Origin: JASHPR01 sp963749145
Lineage (GTDB): Bacteria; Actinomycetota; Actinomycetes; Streptosporangiales; Streptosporangiaceae
Assembly (NCBI GenBank): GCA_963749145.1
Contig: CAVVLN010000005.1
Coordinates: 744,001-808,000 of the forward strand
Direction: 5' to 3'
Length of the DNA stretch: 64,000 bases
A program made the translations under genes and the position numbers. The notes beneath the pieces are model-generated. The model saw only the letters and a list, made by a program, of their open reading frames with translations. It was not told the DNA's origin and did not search any database. This document shows positions 16,967-24,894 of this stretch, one piece after another; the stretch's first letter is position 1, and every line of letters starts with the position of its first letter.

Positions 16967-17076
16967 GCTCATAACCCAGAGGTCGTGGGTTCAAATCCCA
17001 CCCCCGCTACCAGGTAAGTGCAGGTCAGGGGCCTGATCGCCGGGAACGGCGGTCGGGCCTTCTTGCTGGATGGCAG
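16967..17076 (+). repeat. Right copy of tRNA-fMet-associated repeat (attR-like)
   Basis: This copy contains the 3' half of tRNA-fMet from the anticodon loop to CCA (identical over 46 bp) plus the downstream terminator hairpin (about 91 percent identical). The 5' half of the tRNA is absent, and the base before the core differs (T for G), so this copy cannot make a tRNA. Confidence 0.8.
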
Positions 17077-17264
17077 CACGGTGGCAGCAGGATGGGACCG
17101 CATCCCGCGGTCGTGGACGTCCAGCATCGGCAGGAAACGATATCTTGCGGAGGCCTCGCTCAGGTTGGCCGGGCGACAGTCTTGAAGCATGTAACTGGCG
17201 GGTGTCTGCGTTGGATCTGGGAGCCTGCGGTTTACGATCAAGAGCAGGCGACGGAAGGTGTGTG

Positions 17265-17902
17265 ATGACGTCGGCCACCGAGGAACTCTTGGCATTTCCC
17301 GATGCCCGGGCCCGTCAGCTGGCAGGAGTGTCGAAGCGGCGGCTGCGGTACTGGGAAGAAACTGCCTAGTCGTGCCGTCGATCAGGCGTCAGCTCAGCCC
17401 GAAGAACACCGTCCGGCTATATAGCTTCACGGATCTACTGTCTTTGCTGGTGGTGGCGCAGTTGCGGACTGAGCGGGGAATGTCGCTGCAGCACGTCCAG
17501 CGGGTTGTCGAGCACTTGCGGTCGCGTGGCTACCAGTCGCCGCTGCGGGAGCTGACGTTCGCCACGTTGGGCGGGGAGATCTACTTCCAACACCCGGATG
17601 GCACGTGGGAGGGTGACCTCCAGCTGGATCAGATCGTGCTCGAGGAAGTCTTGCGCCTGGATCGGATGCGGTCGCGGATCACCCAGGCCGCCGAGCGTCA
17701 GGCCGATGATGAGGACCAGGTACTCAAGAAGCGCGGCGTGCATGCCAGTGCGCCCGTGTTCGCCGGGACAAGAATCCGGGTTTCGACTGTGCAGGACTAT
17801 CTGTGACATGGATATGACACCCACGCGATCCTGGAAGCGTTCCCTGATTTGAGCGCCGCTGACGTAGCGGAGGCCTCCCGGCTTCTGGCCACGGCCGGGT
17901 AG
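17265..17902 (+). pseudogene. Broken MerR-DUF433 antitoxin-like gene
   Basis: ATG 17265 begins a MerR-like helix-turn-helix ('ARQLAGVSKRRLRYWEETA') that hits TAG at 17367. The continuation ('LVVPSIRRQ', 'RLYSFTDLLSLLVVAQLR', then the C-terminal DUF433 segment 'APVFAGTRIRVSTVQDYL') is in another frame, consistent with loss of one base near 17366. A second lesion, TGA at 17804, interrupts DUF433, after which 'HGYDTHAILEAFPDLSAADV' follows in the same frame to TAG 17900-17902. Intact relatives pair with DUF5615 toxins, and a toxin remnant begins at 17902. Two independent lesions make this a convincing pseudogene. Confidence 0.8.
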
Positions 17903-18108
17903 TGCTCTTCCTGCTCGATCACGATGTCGATCTCCGCGGGGCGGACCTCACTGGCGCGGACATCGCCGATGCGATCCTCATCACCGCAGACCTTCGCGGC
18001 GCGGACTTCACCGGCGCAAAGGTTTCACGACGGCGCACCAGTTCCTGCCGGGTGGGAGCGAGACCCTGGCTCGGGCAGGCTTCGGAGGGCCAGCGAAGCC
18101 GCTGGTGA
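17902..18108 (+). pseudogene. Truncated DUF5615-like toxin remnant running into pentapeptide-like repeats
   Basis: GTG 17902 overlaps the stop of the broken antitoxin (TAGTG). The product starts 'VLFLLDHDVD', the first strand of a PIN-like toxin with its acidic residues. It then changes to 'LRGADLTGADIADAILITA', which has the A-D/N-L-x-x periodicity of pentapeptide repeats, and no further PIN motif is found. It appears to be a toxin 5' end joined to foreign sequence. A similar short remnant occurs at 55.6 kb. Confidence 0.5.
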
Positions 18109-18218
18109 TGCTCTTTGATCTGAGTGCGCGGGCGCAGTGCCGACCGGGAACGCAAGGTGACCTGCGAAGGAGAGGATGAGTCCATGTCCGCCAACAGCAC
18201 TCCCGCCGCCGGCTCGGC

Positions 18219-18686
18219 GTGGCGGAGATCGACGACGGCGCAGGCCGGGGCGGGCGGCGTCCGGTGAGGGAGGACGTGCGCCAGGCGCTGGCCATCGATG
18301 CCTCCTCGACGATCGAGGATCGCACGATCGACATCACCACCACGGGCCGGCGTTCCGGCCAGCCGCGGCGGATCGAGATCGCCTTCTACCGGCTGGGCGA
18401 CGACATCTACCTGAGCGGGATCCCTGGACCCAAGACCCGCGACTGGCTGGCCAACCTGGCCGCCCGGCCACAGTTCACCTTCCACCTCAAGCACGGCGTC
18501 GTCGCGGACCTGCCGGCCACGGCCACGGTCATCGTCGACCCGGCGGAGCGCCGGCGTGTCCTCGCCGTCTTCGTCGAGGAGTTCAACCGCCGCCACGGCC
18601 CGGACAGTCCGTGGCCGGAGGCCGTCCTCGATGAGTGGGTGGAGCGCAGCCCGCTGGCCAAGGTCGCCTTCGCGGAGACCGGCTGA
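18219..18686 (+). CDS. Deazaflavin (F420)-dependent nitroreductase family protein
   Basis: A 155-residue split beta-barrel protein of the Ddn/DUF385 family, which binds F420 or a related flavin and reduces nitro-aromatic or quinone-like substrates. The family core is 'DITTTGRRSGQPRRIEIAF' (about residues 39-57), followed by 'YLSGIPGPKTRDWLANLAA' and 'QFTFHLKHG'. The start is uncertain. GTG 18219 is shown, GTG 18264 is also in frame, and the best ribosome site (AAGGAG at 18168) serves an ATG at 18184 in a different frame, which hints at a small indel near the N-terminus. The conserved core is intact. Confidence 0.78.
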   Translation: MAEIDDGAGRGGRRPVREDVRQALAIDASSTIEDRTIDITTTGRRSGQPRRIEIAFYRLGDDIYLSGIPGPKTRDWLANLAARPQFTFHLKHGVVADLPATATVIVDPAERRRVLAVFVEEFNRRHGPDSPWPEAVLDEWVERSPLAKVAFAETG

Positions 18687-19428
18687 CGGGAGCCGGCCGG
18701 TATCCCGCGCCGGGGACCGGGCGGCTCGGGGCGGTAGCGCTGAGACCGGTCGGTACGGGCGGTAGCGTCCGCTCGTGGTCGACCCCGCCGAGGACCCCTA
18801 CCACTGCCCTCGGCATCGCTGGCCTTAGCTGGCCGAGGGTGTCCGCAGTTGCTGGCGCTGGCCGGTGAGGATGGACTCGACGAAGTCCGCGTTGGGGGTG
18901 GTGGCAGCGACGGAGATCGCAGATAACGGCACCGGCGTCGAAGGGCACGATGCGGTGCTCGGCCGTCAGCCGGTATCGCGGTTGTGCTCAAGGAGGAGCC
19001 AGCTGGCTTTGCCGGCCAGCACCGTCCCGTCCCGGCGGATCACCGCCGGGACGCTCACCACCGGAAGGCAGAACGTCACCAGCGTGCCCGCCGCCACCCC
19101 GGCCCCGGCCGTCCCGGAACGGGAACAAACATCGCGCCCGGCCCGCCCGACAGCCTCATCCCCGGGCGAACCCGCAGGTCAGCAGCACGAAACGCCACCA
19201 TAAAGACCGGCGGAACCCCTGGAAGCAGCGCTCCTGGCAGCGCATCCGCCGACACCGGGCTTGCAGAATCAACGGCCGGCCGAAGAAGACACCCCGGGCT
19301 CCTGTGCAGGCGGTTTGATTTAGGCAACCAGACTCCTACCAGGAGCCCCACTTTCCCCGGAGTTCTGCTGGGTCGCGGCGTCCGCGTGTGAGCTGCCCGC
19401 CGTAGGTATAGACACGAGGGGTGACGCG
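18687..19428. other. Gap with no confident gene
   Basis: No convincing gene is seen. On the minus strand a short stretch with normal GC3 coding bias (about 19105-18968, ending at a TGA near 18968) encodes 'VTFCLPVVSVPAVIRRDGT'-like sequence, probably a fragment of a lost gene. The rest reads as degraded DNA between relics of mobile elements. Confidence 0.4.
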
Positions 19429-19626
19429 ATGAGCACCGTCCCGTCCTCCGGCCGGGTGATGTTCTCCGTCAGGCGGGCCGCTGACTTCTTTGAAGAGCGC
19501 CAGTTCGTCTCGCAGGCTGGACGGCCGCCTGCGACTGCGGGAGGTTCCGCCCGCCGCCGGCTGCCCGCGACAAGGCAGCAGCCCCGCCTCGCAGTGCCGA
19601 GGCGGGGCTGCTGCCAGTCCCGCTAA
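19429..19626 (+). pseudogene. Fragment resembling the N-terminus of a topoisomerase-VI-B-like ATPase
   Basis: ATG 19429 follows GAGGGGTGACGCG. The first 30 residues, including 'VMFSVRRAADFFEERQFVS', resemble the strap before the GHKL ATPase domain in bacterial TopoVI-B-like proteins. Instead of the ATP-binding helix with its conserved Glu/Asn, the frame runs into a strong hairpin and stops. I treat it as a truncated remnant. The family assignment is tentative. Confidence 0.28.
19574..19615. terminator. Perfect 18-bp stem hairpin
   Basis: Bases 19574-19591 and 19598-19615 are perfectly complementary with a 6-nt loop. There is no T-tract on either side, so it is a terminator-like barrier rather than a classical intrinsic terminator. 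Its outer 15 bases (from GGCAGCAGC) recur after the hydrolase gene at 20537-20551. Confidence 0.6.
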
Positions 19627-19733
19627 GTAGGCTTGGCTTATTGCGTACTATCTCAAGCGTCGTTACTATCCCCGTAGCCGTGTGACTGCCGCCACAGACG
19701 CGGCAGCCACGGCGTGTCCCAGGAGGAATGGAC

Positions 19734-20525
19734 ATGCCTGTCAGGGATGACGACGTGCGCGAAGAGATCATGCAGGCAGGCGGGACGTCGCTGCGCGTCG
19801 CGATCCGGCCGGGCACCGGGACAGGGCCTCCGCTCCTGCTGTGCAACGGCATCGGCATGCGATTGGAAGCCTTCCAGCCGTTCGTGGATGCACTCGACCC
19901 GGCCATCGAGGTGATCCGCTTCGATGCCCCCGGCACCGGCGGCTCCCAGCTACCGAATCTGCCTTACCGCTTCACCACCCTGGCCCTGCTCCTGCGCGAG
20001 ATGCTGCATAATCTCGGCCACCAGCAGGCCGACGTCCTGGGTATCTCCTGGGGAGGCGGACTGGCTCAGCAGTTCGCGCTGCTCAACCCGCGCCGATGCC
20101 GGCGGCTGATCCTGGTGGCCACCTCAACCGGGCCGCAGACGATGGTGCCGCCCAACCCGCTGCCGCCGGTGAAGAACCTCATCCTGCGCCGCTATGGCGA
20201 CCTGTGGGGAGGAAGCGCGAAAACCGACCCGGACGCGCTGGCCAGCGCCCTGCGCAAGGCGCGGATCAGCCCGCTCAGCATGGGCTACCTGTACCAGCAC
20301 ACCGCCGCGCTGGGGTTCACCACGCTGCCGCTACTGCCGCTCATCCGCCAGCGCACCCTGGTGCTCACCGGCGACCAGGACCCGATCATCCCGGTGGCCA
20401 ACGGCCGCATCCTGGCCGCGGGCATCCCGCACGCGACGCTGCACGTCTACCACGGCGGCCACGTCGAGCTGGCGACCCGCCCGAGCCTGCTCACGCCCCT
20501 GATCACCAGCTTCCTCGCGTCATGA
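19734..20525 (+). CDS. Alpha/beta hydrolase, PhaZ-like polyhydroxyalkanoate depolymerase family
   Basis: A 263-residue alpha/beta hydrolase. The nucleophile elbow 'GISWGGGLAQQFA' (Ser near residue 107), the acid in 'LTGDQDPIIP' and the terminal 'YHGGHVELA' histidine complete the triad. The sequence around the elbow and 'RLILVATSTGPQTMVP' resemble intracellular medium-chain-length PHA depolymerases and their uncharacterised relatives. I chose ATG 19734 because AGGAGG (19721-19726) is seven bases upstream; ATG 19728 is in frame but only one base away. The gene is intact within a decayed region and is flanked by hairpins sharing a common outer sequence. A generic esterase role is the main alternative. 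Confidence 0.83.
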   Translation: MPVRDDDVREEIMQAGGTSLRVAIRPGTGTGPPLLLCNGIGMRLEAFQPFVDALDPAIEVIRFDAPGTGGSQLPNLPYRFTTLALLLREMLHNLGHQQADVLGISWGGGLAQQFALLNPRRCRRLILVATSTGPQTMVPPNPLPPVKNLILRRYGDLWGGSAKTDPDALASALRKARISPLSMGYLYQHTAALGFTTLPLLPLIRQRTLVLTGDQDPIIPVANGRILAAGIPHATLHVYHGGHVELATRPSLLTPLITSFLAS

Positions 20526-20545
20526 CGAGGCAGAAAGGCAGCAGC

Positions 20546-20569
20546 CCCGCCACTGCAGTAGCCGGCGGG
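20546..20569 (+). terminator. Terminator-like hairpin after the hydrolase gene
   Basis: CCCGCC (20546-20551) and GGCGGG (20564-20569) form a 6-bp stem around a loop that includes the palindrome ACTGCAGT. It begins 20 bp after the stop codon and shares its upstream flank with the 19574 hairpin. Confidence 0.35.
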
Positions 20570-20663
20570 CGCCACGTTACCTGCTCTGGCCTGTCATTGA
20601 GGCTTCCCGGATCGCCGGCAGGTACGACACCGGCAGGCCGGCCTCATCATCGCCCCGCGTCCA

Positions 20664-22417
20664 GTGCCCGATCAGCTCACCAAGGCTCAACGGAGTAGGG
20701 CGGCTCACAAACGCTCATCATCCAGGACAAGCAGCCCCACCCATAACATGATCACGAATTTGGCACTTGGGCTGGAGCCAGAACGCCGTCCCGGCAGGTC
20801 TCGGGATTTCCGGCGGCTGGCGGGGCTGCTGGCCGCACTGGCGGGGCCGGGGTATGCCAAGCCGGTGTGGCATTGTTCGGTGCGCGCCGCACCGGACGAC
20901 CGGTTGCTGTCGGATGCGGAATGGGCGCAGGTCGCGGCGCAGGTCATGGACCGGACCAGGCTGGTGCCCGCCGGTGATGACCTGGGGGTGCGGTGGGTCG
21001 CGGTCCGCCACGCTGCCGATCATGTACACATCGTGGCCACGCTGGCCCGCCAGGACGGCACCCAGCCAAGAGTCTGGAATGACTTCTACCGGGTACGGGA
21101 GGCCTGCCAGGACGCCGAGGCGCGGTTCGGGCTGCGGTCCACGCCCCCTGCAGATCGCACCGCGGCCCGCTGCCCGTCCCGTTCGGAGGTGGAACAGGCT
21201 GCGCGGCGCGGATGGGGCGAGCCGCCGCGGGTGACGCTGCGCCGCGAGGTGTGTACGGCAGCCGCTGCGGCGCGGACGGAGCAGGAGTTCTTCGCCCGCC
21301 TCGCCGAGGCAGGGGTAGCGATCCGCAAGCGGCACAGCACCACGAACCCTGATGAGGTGACCGGGTATGCCTGGCCCGGCATAGGGCGAGTGAGGGCGGG
21401 ATCGTATGGTACGACGGCGGGAAGCTGGCTGCCGATCTGACTCTGCCCAGGCTGCGCCGCCGCTGGGTCTGGTCCGAAGCGTTCTCGGGGCGCGGCTTGT
21501 CGGCTACGGCGGCACGCGCCGTGCTGCGGAACGCAGTCTCCGAGGCGGCGCAGCAGGCACGTGATGAGGCGGCGTTCTTTGCCCGGTTGCGCCAGGCCGG
21601 CGTACTGGTGCGGCCGCGGTTCAGCGAGACCTGCCCAGGCCAAGTCACCGGTTACGCGGTCGGCCTGCCCGGCCATGACGGCTCCAACGGACTGCCTCTG
21701 TGGTATGGCGGCGGCAGGCTGGCAACCGGGCTCAGCTTGCCGCGCCTGCGGCGCCGCTGGACCATCCCCCGGGGCACCTCGGAACGCTCCGGAGTATTCG
21801 AGTATGCGGCCCGCCAGGCCGGACTCGCCGCGGAGCGCATCCGGTACTCTGCCCGGTTCGATCCGGACTCCGGAGCGGATGCGGCGTGGGCGGCAGCCGA
21901 CACCCTGCACGTCGCAGCACAGATCTTGGACAGTCCGGACCTGCGCCGCGCAGCCGACAGTTACGACCGCGCTGCCCGCGCCTCATACGGCCGGATCGCT
22001 GCTGCCACTCCCGGGGGGAACCAGTTGCGCGCCGCCGCACGACTGATGGCGATGACCGGCCAGGTCACCGATGACACCACACTCGTAACCATCGCGCTGA
22101 TAGCCAACCTCGTCGCCTTGGTTATCGCGGTTGCCGAGCTGCGCGGCGCTCAGCAGCGTGTCGCCCAGGCCGCCGCCGCCCGGGCCGCCGCGTCGCAGAT
22201 GCCTTCTGCATGCGTTGAAGGCAAAGCCCTGGCGCAGTGGCACGGCCGGACGGAGGATCGCCGGTACAACCGCATGGCGACCGCAGCAGACTTTGCCCGT
22301 GGCGACCTTGCCGAGTCAGCTCTCCCCAGCCGTTCCGCGTCTGTCGCACCTGGCCGGTCTCGGCCGCGGCCGGCCAGAGGACCACTGCCGCTCAGGCGAG
22401 CCGGACCCAGCCGCTGA
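20664..22417 (+). pseudogene. Frameshifted relaxase / mobilisation protein
   Basis: The first part contains 'VAVRHAADHVHIVATLARQ', an HxHxx metal-binding relaxase motif. It is followed by 'NDFYRVREACQDAEARFGL', typical of actinobacterial MobA/relaxase proteins that nick the transfer origin. The frame stops at 21440. In the frame shifted by one base, continuous coding resumes near 21380 ('GGIVWYDGGKLAADLTLPRL') and runs to 22417 through internally repeated 'RPRFSETCPGQVTGYAVGLP' modules and one membrane helix near the C-terminus. The usual N-terminal catalytic Tyr segment is not seen before the first ATG. This is a relic of an integrative conjugative element. Confidence 0.8.
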
Positions 22418-22520
22418 CTCTTCGGAGAGACCGAGATCAACCTGCGAACCGGGCCGTACGGGGACCGGCCGCAAGAGGCCACCGTCGGTCGCCGGATGAG
22501 GCCATACCCGGCGCAGCACA

Positions 22521-22658
22521 CTACGGCGAGGCGGCTGCGTCACGCTCGACGTGACGCGCTACATGGCCAAAGCGCTGGCGCACCTCCTGCCAGGACAGAG
22601 GTTCGGTGCCAGGCTCAGCGTCGCTGGCGATGACCGATGCGCTCGGGTCCTGGGGCAT
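22521..22658 (-). CDS. Small hypothetical protein
   Basis: A 45-residue frame starting at ATG 22658 has GGAGG six bases upstream and ends 'LSWQEVRQRFGHVARHVERD' before an alanine-rich tail. I do not recognise it. Codon use is normal for the genome, but the surroundings are relics of a mobile element, so it may be a surviving fragment of a longer gene. Confidence 0.3.
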   Translation of the reverse strand: MPQDPSASVIASDAEPGTEPLSWQEVRQRFGHVARHVERDAAASP

Positions 22659-22985
22659 GCTGGCCTCCGGCTCGTGATTTCCTGCTCGCGGGCGAGCGGC
22701 CACCCTCACCGTAGCGGGCAAACCCGCCCGGCGCCCGGAGCTCATCGCCTTGGGTCGGCCCGTCGCCCGCTGCCAGGCAACCACGGCGCGCCGGACAACG
22801 GTTCTGGCGCGGCACAGGCAGCCATCCCGAGGATCAAGATGCCGACCAAAGCGGATGGCGTTGGTTCACGCCCGCATCGGCCTCGGCGAAACGGGGCTAC
22901 GTTGTCGGTCGCGGCACCAGTGAGGGAGGAAGGGGGGTTGTGGATGACTGAGGAGGAGCTAGCCGAGGCCGCGGCAGCGGCCGTC

Positions 22986-23204
22986 TCAGCGACCTACCCG
23001 GCGGAATTCGAGGAGTTGGAGACCCAGCGCCTCGAGCTGAGCCAACACGCCGTACAGGGCTGCCTCATCGGGCACTAGCCCGGTCAGCACGGTCTCGGGC
23101 CCGTTCATCTCGGCATGCAGATACGGGAACGCGACGAGCAGCGACCTGCCCAGCCGTCCCCGGATGCGGAACTCGCACCTGCCTGGCTCGCCCGCCTTGC
23201 TCAC
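22986..23204 (-). CDS. Small conserved actinobacterial protein (beta-rich, unknown function)
   Basis: The 72-residue product carries 'CEFRIRGRLGRSLLVAFPYL', then 'PETVLTGLVPDEAALYGVLA' and 'LEALGLQLLEFRR'. This matches a small, frequent actinobacterial family of 65-90 residues (xFRVRGRLG...TVLTGPLPDQAALHGVLxxIExLGLxLLEVRR) with no assigned function. GTG 23204 overlaps the TGA of a 53-residue frame upstream (GTGA), so it is probably translated by coupling. A damaged second copy of the same gene lies 270 bp upstream on the same strand. Confidence 0.7.
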   Translation of the reverse strand: MSKAGEPGRCEFRIRGRLGRSLLVAFPYLHAEMNGPETVLTGLVPDEAALYGVLAQLEALGLQLLEFRRVGR

Positions 23205-23362
23205 CACACCAGCCTCGCCGACGATGGATGACTGCGCATCGCACAAATGAGATGAGTCCAGTAGGCCTGGATCAGCTCGCCGTCGAGGTCGCCCGCCTCG
23301 ATCTCGTCGAAGCCCGGTTCGGTCAGGACCGGTATCGCCCGGCCGCCCAGCGCGATGTTCAT
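23201..23362 (-). CDS. Small unknown protein coupled to the downstream small gene
   Basis: The 53-residue frame starts at ATG 23362, which overlaps the stop of the damaged gene copy, and ends in TGA overlapping the GTG of the intact copy. It opens 'MNIALGGRAIPVLTEPGFDE' and is followed by an acidic stretch. Its last third ('WTHLICAMRSHPSSA') is homologous to sequence preceding the damaged copy ('MTHFISAMRTHPPPA'), which marks the boundary of a tandem duplication. I do not recognise the family. Codon bias favours real coding. Confidence 0.4.
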   Translation of the reverse strand: MNIALGGRAIPVLTEPGFDEIEAGDLDGELIQAYWTHLICAMRSHPSSARLVW

Positions 23363-23475
23363 CGCAACGGCCCAGTCATCACGGTTTCGGAGCCGTTCAC
23401 CTCGCCATGCAGGCACGGAAATGAGCCGAGCAGCGACTTTCCCACCCGTCCCCGGATGCGGAACTCGCACCACAT
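23359..23475 (-). pseudogene. Truncated second copy of the small conserved protein
   Basis: 'CEFRIRGRVGKSLLGSFPCL' and 'NGSETVMTGPLR' align with the first two thirds of the intact copy at 22986-23204. The sequence then stops, losing the 'AALHGVLAQLEALGL' helix. Upstream, the equivalent of the intact copy's start (GTGGACAAGGCAGGCAGT) runs into TGA. The copy therefore lost both its proper start and its end after duplication. Confidence 0.65.
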
Positions 23476-23541
23476 CGGCTCAACTGCCTGCCTTGTCCAC
23501 CACACCAGCATCGGCGGGCGGCGGGTGAGTACGCATCGCAC

Positions 23542-23919
23542 TGATGAAGTGAGTCATCGTCGGTCCCCACGGCTGGCTCCCAGCTGTGCTACGACCCGGG
23601 TCATCGGACATCCACGCTGTCCGGACCGGCATCATGTGCTCGCTGGCCGCACTCGCGCGGATCATTCCGCGGCGCGTGATGCTGGCTCACAGGGCCGCAG
23701 CGGGGACGGCATGCTGGGCGAAAGGAATCTGGTCTACGCGGTGAGCGCAGCCGGCCTGGCAGCCACCGAGGCTTCCCAAACGCAACTGTGCGTGGAGGCC
23801 GAACGGAAGTTTCTCGCCGGAGGCGGCGGCGCTGACGAGCAAGCTGGGATTGCGGCTCCGCACGGCGCTACGCCGGCTTGACCGACGCGCGTCACTTCGC
23901 CGCACTAGGAGTGGCCTCG
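23542..23919. other. Gap without a confident gene
   Basis: The lower part contains the duplicated leader of the small-gene repeat ('MTHFISAMRTHPPPA' on the minus strand). Between 23700 and 23880 a plus-strand frame reads 'MLGERNLVYAVSAAG' with ordinary codon bias, but it has no ribosome site and no recognisable domain. Confidence 0.35.
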
Positions 23920-24048
23920 ATGGCTGGATCACACGGATTGTGCGATGTCAGCTCATCCGGCCAGGAGTTGTATTTCGGAGATGGTGACCCTTATGACCCG
24001 CACCGTGAGCGGATGCGGGCCTCGCCATACATACGCATTTCTCGCTAA
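23920..24048 (+). CDS. Small hypothetical or leader peptide
   Basis: ATG 23920 follows AGGAG with an eight-base gap and encodes 42 residues ('MAGSHGLCDVSSSGQELYFG', then a charged 'DPYDPHRERMR' stretch) ending 11 bp before the next gene. Its size and position suggest either a leader peptide or a surviving fragment. I do not recognise it. Confidence 0.32.
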   Translation: MAGSHGLCDVSSSGQELYFGDGDPYDPHRERMRASPYIRISR

Positions 24049-24059
24049 GGAAGCTCCAA

Positions 24060-24677
24060 ATGGAAAACCACCGGTTTACTGCTGAAAACACCGCCATCTT
24101 AATGGTGGATTACTCCACCGGGTTCATCAACCTCTTCGGTTCGCACACCGTCGAGGAGAACCTCAGGAATACAGTCGCCCTCGCCAAGGTAGCGCGGGCC
24201 TTCAACACCGGACTTGTGGTCAGCCTCGGGCGGGGGCAAAGACCCTATCCGGAGCTGGTGCAGGCGATCGGCGACCAGCCGATCATCTATCACGGGGGCG
24301 AGTACAACGTCTTCGAGAACCCCGATGTCCGGAAGGCGGTCGAAGCGACAGGCCGCTCGTACCTAGCCATCGCCGGGCTGACGAGCGAAGGCTCCGTGCT
24401 TTTCACTGTGCTCGGCGCGCTTCGGCTCGGCTACGCCGTCGCGCTCGTGGAGGATGCGACCGCAGGCGCGACGCGGGAAGCCCACGGCATGGCGTTCTCA
24501 CGGATGACGCAGGCGGGCGTCGTGCCGACCACCTGGCTCAGCTTCGCCGCCGAGTTGCAATACGACTGGGCCAACGGCGACACCGCCGAGGCATATTCCA
24601 ATCTCATCGCCGAGTACTATCCGTGCTCCAGTTTGGGCATCCAAGCTGAAGATGCCGCCGCTGACGCACGGTGGTGA
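24060..24677 (+). CDS. Isochorismatase-fold (YcaC-like) protein lacking the catalytic cysteine
   Basis: The 205-residue protein aligns with YcaC-type cysteine hydrolases: 'TAILMVDYSTGF' with Asp17, 'YNVFENPDVRKAVEATGR', 'LAIAGLTSEGSVLFT' and 'EAHGMAFSRMTQAGVVPTTW'. In active members the third segment reads E-V-C-V with the nucleophilic Cys; here the equivalent residues are E110-G111-S112. Asp17 and the downstream 'MTQAGVVPTTWL' are kept. It is preceded by AGGAAG at 24048-24053. Loss of the nucleophile suggests either a non-hydrolytic role or an unusual serine enzyme. It begins a short run with the pirin gene 217 bp downstream. Confidence 0.84.
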   Translation: MENHRFTAENTAILMVDYSTGFINLFGSHTVEENLRNTVALAKVARAFNTGLVVSLGRGQRPYPELVQAIGDQPIIYHGGEYNVFENPDVRKAVEATGRSYLAIAGLTSEGSVLFTVLGALRLGYAVALVEDATAGATREAHGMAFSRMTQAGVVPTTWLSFAAELQYDWANGDTAEAYSNLIAEYYPCSSLGIQAEDAAADARW

Positions 24678-24894
24678 ACATCGCCTTGCCGTCCATCGGC
24701 CGCCAGTTTCGTACCGGCATCGGGCCGCTGCAGCGACGGCCCTCTGTCCCACGGGCCGGAGAAGATCACTTGGAACGTGCGATGCGGGTTCATCCTCCTC
24801 CGCATGAAGCTCGGCTGTGCAGGCATCGGAGGCAGTCGCGGCGGCGATGACGCCCGCCGTGGCTGGCACATCAGCAACTGAGGCAGGAGGCACC

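Larger units (their letters stand above)
9731..17012. mobile_element. Putative tRNA-fMet-integrated island, no integrase found
   Basis: The 7.3-kb segment between the two tRNA-derived repeats holds an acetyltransferase, two DUF4386 membrane proteins flanking a SARP regulator, a truncated TPR-like gene and a toxin-antitoxin pair. The toxin-antitoxin pair is typical island cargo. No recombinase, excisionase or replication gene is present, so this is either a minimised or decayed element, or the outcome of a local duplication. The right boundary is the partial repeat. The next segment (17.2-24 kb) also contains element relics, including a relaxase, so the original element may have extended further. 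Confidence 0.4.

Noticed and set aside
16967..17012. Second tRNA-Met gene
   Set aside because: Only the 3' half from the anticodon loop is present; acceptor 5' strand and D arm are absent, so it is a repeat and not a tRNA gene.
22946..23078. Plus-strand frame starting 'MTEEELAEAAAAAVSATYP'
   Set aside because: It runs antisense through the small conserved protein gene at 22986-23204, which has recognisable family sequence and coupled translation; only its first 13 codons lie outside that gene.
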